10,594 bases of DNA from Firmicutes bacterium UBA2296. Lineage in GTDB: Bacteria > Bacillota > UBA994. The position numbers and the translations under genes were made by a program. Shown here in pieces: positions 6,298 through 10,594 of the stretch; position 1 is the first letter of the stretch; the number at the start of each line of letters is the position of its first letter. Location of the stretch: contig DDWC01000009.1 in the NCBI GenBank assembly GCA_002345475.1, forward strand, positions 5,990-16,583, read 5' to 3'. The notes beneath the pieces were generated by a model that was not told the DNA's origin, ran no database searches, and saw nothing but the letters and a program-made list of their open reading frames with translations.

Positions 6298-7616
6298 GTC
6301 TGTTTTAGAGCGTCTACAACTATCACCGCTACTTCATGCGCAATTTTGTTGCACTTGGCCTCCACCATTACCCGCACCAGGTTTTCAGTCCCTGAAGGGC
6401 GCACCAGGAGCCTGCCCCTGCCCGAAATTGCGTGGTTGGCCCTACTTATCGCCTCCTTTACGTGTTCCCTTGACATGGCTGAATTCCGGTCTGTCACCGG
6501 CACATTGATCAGAACCTGAGGGTATCGCTCCCACTGACCGTCGAGCTCCGCCAGCGTGGCACCTCGCTCTACCATCACGTTGAGCAACATCACCGCACTG
6601 AGCAACCCATCGCCGGTGGTACTGTGGTCGAGGAAGATACAGTGTCCTGACTGCTCTGCCCCCAGCACAGCGCCCCTTTGACGCATTTCGTCCAGCAGAT
6701 ATCTATCACCCACCTTTGTTCTGACCATCTCGATATTTTCACGCTCCAGAAGAGCGTCGAGACCAAAGTTGCTCATAACCGTTCCCGCCACGATGTTGCT
6801 GGCGACCTTGCCCGTCGCTTTGCGGTGCAAAGCACAGATGGCCAACATGCTGTCGCCGTCCACGAGTCTGCCCTGGGCATCGCAGGCAATCAGTCTGTCG
6901 GCGTCTCCATCGAAAGCCAGACCAATGTCAGCACGTCGTTCTCTGACTAACTGCTGCATGCGTTCCGGGTGAGTCGAGCCACAGTCGACGTTGATGTTGC
7001 GACCGTCAGGACCGCAGCCCATGATCTCCAGCTGAGCTCCCAGCTGCGCAAAGAATTCCGGCGCAATCCATGATGCCGCACCGTTGGCGCAATCTATGAC
7101 GACGGAAAGTCCTGAAAGAGGAGCAGAAATCTCCCGCAGATGACTGGTGTACAAGTCTGCCAACTCAGGACGATAAGAGAGTGTGCCGACATCAGTGCCC
7201 AGAGCTCTGGGCAGGCACTTCACGTCCCGCAACTTAGCTTCAATCTCCTCTTCCACATGATCGGTAAGCTTGAAGCCGTCGCCTGAAAAGAACTTGATGC
7301 CGTTATCAATGGCGGGGTTATGTGATGCCGAAATCATTACACCGGCGCTGGCTCCTACACTTCTGGTGATGTACGCCAGGGCTGGGGTAGGAATAACCCC
7401 GGCATCCCAGACCTCAACACCGGCGGACATCAACCCGCTGGCCAACGCCATGCCAAGCATTTGCCCAGAAACCCGTGTGTCTCTCCCTAAGACGAAAACC
7501 GGGCGTCCCGGGCTAGCTAATATAGCAGCCGCGGCTCGACCGAGCAACTGCGCCAACTCCGGTGTCAACTCGGTGTTTGCTTTTCCTCTCACACCATCAG
7601 TGCCAAACAATCGCAA
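6288..7616 (-). CDS. glmM: Phosphoglucosamine mutase
   Basis: A 442-residue alpha-D-phosphohexomutase that converts glucosamine-6-phosphate to glucosamine-1-phosphate. The N-terminal FGTDGVRG (4-11) is the GlmM signature. The phosphoserine loop ISASHNP holds Ser98, the Mg-binding loop DGDADR has Asp236, Asp238 and Asp240, the sugar-specificity loop is EQSGH (321-325), and the phosphate-binding C-terminal loop is RPSGTEN (406-412). Length is standard (E. coli 445). The start is TTG at 7616 with GAGAGGAG nine bases upstream; no ATG fits the conserved N-terminus. It follows cdaR by 22 bases, the classic cdaA-cdaR-glmM order, and in Bacillota and Lactobacillales these three proteins interact. Its last codons AGC GCC TGA are also the conserved 5' strand of the glmS ribozyme, so self-cleavage would remove the stop codon. 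Confidence 0.97.
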   Translation of the reverse strand: MRLFGTDGVRGKANTELTPELAQLLGRAAAAILASPGRPVFVLGRDTRVSGQMLGMALASGLMSAGVEVWDAGVIPTPALAYITRSVGASAGVMISASHNPAIDNGIKFFSGDGFKLTDHVEEEIEAKLRDVKCLPRALGTDVGTLSYRPELADLYTSHLREISAPLSGLSVVIDCANGAASWIAPEFFAQLGAQLEIMGCGPDGRNINVDCGSTHPERMQQLVRERRADIGLAFDGDADRLIACDAQGRLVDGDSMLAICALHRKATGKVASNIVAGTVMSNFGLDALLERENIEMVRTKVGDRYLLDEMRQRGAVLGAEQSGHCIFLDHSTTGDGLLSAVMLLNVMVERGATLAELDGQWERYPQVLINVPVTDRNSAMSREHVKEAISRANHAISGRGRLLVRPSGTENLVRVMVEAKCNKIAHEVAVIVVDALKQTSA

Positions 7617-7625
7617 ATCAGTCCG

Positions 7626-7633
7626 CTCCTCTC
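7626..7633 (-). promoter_or_regulatory. Ribosome binding site fixing the TTG start of glmM
   Basis: GAGAGGAG on the minus strand, nine bases before TTG at 7616, inside the 22-base gap after the cdaR stop. It makes the non-ATG start credible and indicates efficient initiation. Confidence 0.75.
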
Positions 7634-7638
7634 AGTGG

Positions 7639-8562
7639 CTATTCCTCTGCCAGAGTCACCGTTACCGTCACCAATCTCGTGCCGGGCTCCAGCAACAACA
7701 CTCCCTCGGGGAGCTCGAACTCTCCGCTGTATTGCCCGTCGACCACATCAGCCAGCGAGAATTCAACCACAATATTCTCAATGGCATTCAGCAAGTCTGG
7801 GGGGCCGGCCACCAGGAACTCCGCCGGAGCCACACTCAGCACGTAGCCCTCAGCTTCGGCGTCTATGAGTACGGCGCGAAGCGGCACAGACTTGACGGGG
7901 TAGATTGGTTGAGTGTAGGTAACCTCTTCAGGAGTTATGTTGAGATTCTCAATAACTTGTCCGTCGGCGTTAAGTGGCAACAAAGTTACCGTTGACACTA
8001 AAGTGGATTGTGCGCGACTGATATCGACCACAACAAAGAAGGCCACCATCTCACCAATGGAGCTGCGCGGACCGGTAACCAGAACCACATCCGGGCTTAC
8101 TGTTCCTGGCGGCGCAAAATAACCGGGTGGGGCCTCACCGCTACGCACCAAAGTCACGGTGGTCTGACTGGAGAGTATTCTCTCAAGCTCTATTTCCAGC
8201 CTGGCTGGCGAGGCTGCTGTCACCTCGATACCGGCAGGAAGATCCACACGCACGCTGAGCTGATGGCGACCTTCGCCGAGACTGCGCAAGTCCACATATG
8301 CCAGAACGTCTTCCGCCGTAACCCGTCCAATGATGTCCGGCGCTCCGCGCAAGGTCAGCGAAACAGCACCGGCTCCCTGAGTTACGACCTCCATATCCTG
8401 GGGCCGATTACGCAGCTCTATGGGAACACCGGTGAAATTGCGGGTGGCGGTGTCGCTCAGCCTTGAGGGCTCCAAAGTAGACTTGACGAAAAACCACAGG
8501 ACCAGAGCCAGTACCAAAGCCAGAATGTGTTCACCCAAGTTGCCCTTAACTAGTCTCCTCAT
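7639..8562 (-). CDS. cdaR: YbbR-domain protein, CdaA regulatory protein CdaR
   Basis: A 307-residue protein with a basic N-terminus, one membrane segment (about LALVLALVLWFFVK, residues 14-27 from this start) and an extracytoplasmic part with three YbbR-type repeats. The repeats are separable near residues 40-125, 128-215 and 218-305, with recurring V/I-x-L-x-G-P/A-P patterns such as LTLRGAPDII, LVTGPRSSIG and LVAGPPDLLN. YbbR/CdaR proteins bind CdaA through the membrane and modulate c-di-AMP output. I choose ATG at 8562, which overlaps the cdaA TGA as ATGA and follows GGAAG. An in-frame TTG at 8577 would add five residues and cannot be excluded. The last residues are VTVTLAEE. B. subtilis CdaR has four YbbR domains, so this is a shorter form. 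Confidence 0.92.
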   Translation of the reverse strand: MRRLVKGNLGEHILALVLALVLWFFVKSTLEPSRLSDTATRNFTGVPIELRNRPQDMEVVTQGAGAVSLTLRGAPDIIGRVTAEDVLAYVDLRSLGEGRHQLSVRVDLPAGIEVTAASPARLEIELERILSSQTTVTLVRSGEAPPGYFAPPGTVSPDVVLVTGPRSSIGEMVAFFVVVDISRAQSTLVSTVTLLPLNADGQVIENLNITPEEVTYTQPIYPVKSVPLRAVLIDAEAEGYVLSVAPAEFLVAGPPDLLNAIENIVVEFSLADVVDGQYSGEFELPEGVLLLEPGTRLVTVTVTLAEE

Positions 8563-9377
8563 TCTCTTCCGCTCCAATGCAACAGGCTGCCAATCTGTTC
8601 AGACTTGAGCCTGCTGGATAACTCGGCCTGCAATGTCTTATCGTCCATATGGCGGGTTATCTTTCCGGACTCACAGAGTGAGATTGCGCCGGTTTCTTCC
8701 GAGACCACAACTGCCAGAGCATCTGTTTCCTCACTTATGCCGATGGCAGCCCTGTGTCTAGTGCCAAGCTCCTTGCTGATGTCCGGCTTCGTCGAGAGCG
8801 GGAGGTAGCATCCTGCCGCCGCTAATCTGCCCGCCCGAATGATAACTGCTCCGTCATGTAGCGGAGTATTCGGTACAAATATGTTATTGAGAAGAGCCGT
8901 TGTGACCACGGCATCCATGGGGATTCCTGTCTCAGTATACTCTGTCAGGCCGGTATCACGCTCCAGCACTATAAGGGCGCCCGTTCTACTCTTGCTGAGC
9001 ACTCCCGCCGTCTGGGCTACGGCATGTGCCATAGTGTCGCTATCCACCCCGTCAGGAGCAAGATGAAACCGTTTGCCAAACAAACGGGCTCTGCCCAGAT
9101 GCTCCAGGGCACGGCGAAGCTCCGGCCAGAACAAGATAGGAATGGCAAACAGACCAGCGGTTATGGTGCGACTAAAGAGCCAGTTGAGAGTATACAGGCC
9201 CAGACGTTCGCTCACCACAGTTGCTGCCAGTAGCACCACTAGCCCCTTGATCAGCTGGACGGCTCGTGTATCCTTTATCAGAACTATCAGCCGATAAAAG
9301 ACAAAATACACTATTAGTATGTCCAGAAAATCCAAGATGCGCAGCTGCGCCAAGACCTGACTAATGTTTTGCCACAT
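8559..9377 (-). CDS. cdaA: Diadenylate cyclase CdaA (membrane-bound c-di-AMP synthase)
   Basis: A 272-residue CdaA-type cyclase that joins two ATP into c-di-AMP, a messenger controlling potassium, osmolyte and wall homeostasis. Three hydrophobic segments occupy about 15-34, 42-57 and 64-83, followed by the conserved PELRRALEHLGRARLF linker. The DAC catalytic domain spans roughly 110-250, with LHDGAVII (Asp175-Gly176-Ala177) and ELGTRHRAAIG (Arg207-His208-Arg209), the two nucleotide-binding and metal motifs. FVPNTPLHDGA and ISEETDALAVVVSEETG are also family blocks. GGGGGTGG precedes ATG at 9377. The TGA overlaps the cdaR start, so the two are translationally coupled, as suits a binding pair. 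It is clearly CdaA rather than DisA or CdaS, given the three membrane helices and the neighbours. Confidence 0.97.
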   Translation of the reverse strand: MWQNISQVLAQLRILDFLDILIVYFVFYRLIVLIKDTRAVQLIKGLVVLLAATVVSERLGLYTLNWLFSRTITAGLFAIPILFWPELRRALEHLGRARLFGKRFHLAPDGVDSDTMAHAVAQTAGVLSKSRTGALIVLERDTGLTEYTETGIPMDAVVTTALLNNIFVPNTPLHDGAVIIRAGRLAAAGCYLPLSTKPDISKELGTRHRAAIGISEETDALAVVVSEETGAISLCESGKITRHMDDKTLQAELSSRLKSEQIGSLLHWSGRE

Positions 9378-9416
9378 CTACCCACCCCCGTTACTCGATT
9401 GGTCGCCTTCTAGTGA

Positions 9417-9442
9417 GGGGGCTCCTTCTCGCGGGAGCCCCC
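9417..9442 (-). terminator. GC-rich hairpin between the TPR gene and cdaA
   Basis: A perfect 9-base stem (GGGGGCTCC / GGAGCCCCC) with an 8-base loop, 17 bases after the TPR stop and about 40 bases before cdaA. The minus-strand 3' flank is CTCACTAG with no U-run, so intrinsic termination would be weak. On the plus strand it is followed by only three T. Only about 40 GC-rich bases remain before cdaA with no visible promoter. Partial read-through, attenuation or 3'-end protection of the TPR mRNA therefore seems more likely than complete termination. Confidence 0.5.
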
Positions 9443-9459
9443 TTTCAGCCTGCTGTATA

Positions 9460-10594
9460 CTATTGACGCAATTTGCGAAGTAAAGTTGCCCAGAAGGGCT
9501 CCTTCTCTGACGACTGCTCGGCCTCTACCGGCACCGGAACTGGTTCCCGTCCCGCCAGGATGTTCTGTAGCTTCTCGATGACGGCCTTTTCATCGGCAGA
9601 AGCTGCCAAAGCCACCAGCCTGCCCAGCTCAGCCTCGCTGAGTAGGTCAATAAGAGCGCCTTGGTTTCTGGCCAGCACCTCTCTGTCCCTATGCATGGCA
9701 TCCGACAGCGCTGTGAGAGTCTCTTTATCCCGGTTGCGTTTTAGCATAGACAGGGACCAGATGATCCGGTAGTCCAGGGCCGTCCGCAGCTTTCCCTCGT
9801 CAAGTTCAGAGCCTGAGGGGGTATCTTTCATGGGGATAGTCCCGTCGGCTGCCTTGCGCTCAGCCTGGGTCATGAGCCGGGCTATGGCTGCCTCAGAGTG
9901 TTTGCCCGCTTCCGCATATTTGCCCTGCTTAAAGAGCGTGTGAATAAGATTCATCAAAGCGAAGTCATTTCCGGGTTCATGCTTGAGGAATGCCTCCCAA
10001 CAACGCTCGGCGTCGGCATACTTGCCGTCGGCAACCAGCTGGTTGGTCAGTGCCACGTGGGCAGGCAGGTATGTTGGCTCAACCTCAATGGCCTTCTCCC
10101 AGGCCTTCCTGGCCTCGTTCTTTTTGTCGCGCTTGTAATAGGAAAGTCCTATGTTGTAGTGAGGATGGGCGCTTCCTGGCTGCGCACTACAGGCCTCCTG
10201 CCACACGGCCAGCGCTTTTTCCTGCTGTCCCTTGCGGTCATAGGCCTCACCCAGATTCAACAGGGTCTGCAAATCACCCGGAGCCAACTCCAAAGCCTGT
10301 CTGAAATTCTTAATAGCGCTATCTGTGTCCCCCATGTTCATCTGTGCCAAACCCATGTTGAATCTCACGTTGGGATCGTCAACACCCAGTGCCAACATCT
10401 TCATGCCAAAGGAAATGCACTCCTCGTATTGCCCCTGATCCAGGCTTACCGCACAAACGTTCACCAAAGAACGCGCGTCTTCCGGAGAACGCTGGGCAAT
10501 CTCGAGCCACTCCGACTTAGCCTTGTCCAACTCCCCCTTGAGTACATAGACTTCAGCCAGAGAGTGGTTAATCATGTTGTTTTCGGGCTGGAGC
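9460..10594 (-). CDS. Tetratricopeptide-repeat protein, N-terminus beyond window edge
   Basis: At least 377 residues of an open frame running off the right edge. The codons before the ATG at 10575 read LQPENN, a typical TPR linker, so that Met is internal and the real start lies outside. About six to seven TPR units follow one another through roughly residue 235 (counted from that Met), for example VRFNMGLAQMNMGDTDSAIKN, LLNLGEAYDRKGQQEKALAVW and PHYNIGLSYYKRDKKNEARKAW, each ending near AL.L.P or AIEVEP. A less repetitive helical part and an acidic/proline linker (PVPVPVEAEQSSEKEP) lead to a short basic-hydrophobic tail, FWATLLRKLRQ. No enzyme domain is visible, so it is probably a protein-interaction scaffold. 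Its link to cdaA is positional only, with a strong hairpin between them. Confidence 0.88.
   Translation of the reverse strand, partial: LQPENNMINHSLAEVYVLKGELDKAKSEWLEIAQRSPEDARSLVNVCAVSLDQGQYEECISFGMKMLALGVDDPNVRFNMGLAQMNMGDTDSAIKNFRQALELAPGDLQTLLNLGEAYDRKGQQEKALAVWQEACSAQPGSAHPHYNIGLSYYKRDKKNEARKAWEKAIEVEPTYLPAHVALTNQLVADGKYADAERCWEAFLKHEPGNDFALMNLIHTLFKQGKYAEAGKHSEAAIARLMTQAERKAADGTIPMKDTPSGSELDEGKLRTALDYRIIWSLSMLKRNRDKETLTALSDAMHRDREVLARNQGALIDLLSEAELGRLVALAASADEKAVIEKLQNILAGREPVPVPVEAEQSSEKEPFWATLLRKLRQ

Noticed and set aside
5722..6519. 265-codon plus-strand open frame
   Set aside because: It crosses glmS, the ribozyme and glmM in antisense. Its composition is that of a shadow frame and no domain is recognisable.
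7270..7995. 241-codon plus-strand open frame
   Set aside because: Antisense to glmM and cdaR, both well supported. No motif or ribosome binding site supports it.
1..10594. Mobile elements, CRISPR arrays, tRNA or rRNA genes
   Set aside because: No transposase, spaced direct repeats, cloverleaf or rRNA-like segments were seen. Gene content is compact housekeeping with no sign of insertion.

Overview
Every gene in this window lies on the minus strand, so the biological order runs from the right edge (10594) to the left edge (1). The gene set suggests a fairly GC-rich Bacillota, probably a Clostridia-type lineage. It contains a CdaA–CdaR (YbbR)–GlmM cluster, a glmS ribozyme in front of glmS, strong purine-rich Shine-Dalgarno sites, frequent TTG/GTG starts and closely packed coupled genes. 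The species cannot be named from this sequence alone.

Layout in transcription order: (1) 10594-9460 is the 3' part of a TPR-repeat protein whose start lies outside the window. (2) 9459-9378 is a short gap with a strong GC-rich hairpin. (3) 9377-2751 is a dense gene series: cdaA (diadenylate cyclase), cdaR/ybbR (its membrane-anchored regulator), glmM (phosphoglucosamine mutase), a glmS ribozyme, glmS (glucosamine-6-phosphate synthase), acpS (holo-ACP synthase) and alr (alanine racemase). The genes are joined by overlaps or gaps of 0-22 bases, except for the 170-base glmM-glmS interval that holds the ribozyme. (4) 2750-2563 is a non-coding interval with a hairpin and a second set of nested inverted repeats. 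(5) 2562-1 is a tightly coupled trio: a PLP enzyme of the D-cysteine desulfhydrase/ACC deaminase family, a class-I glutamine-amidotransferase-like peptidase C26, and a P1-family (DmpA/BapA-type) self-cleaving aminopeptidase. The last is cut by the left edge and is readable only as an edge-open frame.

How the genes fit together: GlmS and GlmM make glucosamine-6-phosphate and then glucosamine-1-phosphate for UDP-GlcNAc and peptidoglycan. Alr makes D-alanine for the peptide stem, and AcpS activates ACP for lipid synthesis. CdaA/CdaR make and tune c-di-AMP, which in Bacillota is tied to turgor and wall homeostasis. The segment is therefore a cell-envelope precursor and signalling operon. The downstream trio looks catabolic (amino acid and small-peptide or amide breakdown) and probably has its own control.

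The most striking observation is that the glmS ribozyme begins inside the glmM coding sequence. The predicted self-cleavage site lies in the second-last sense codon (Ser441) of glmM, and the conserved 5' strand of the ribozyme itself encodes Ser-Ala-stop. Cleavage of a glmM-glmS transcript would therefore strip the stop codon from the glmM message as well as cutting the glmS leader.
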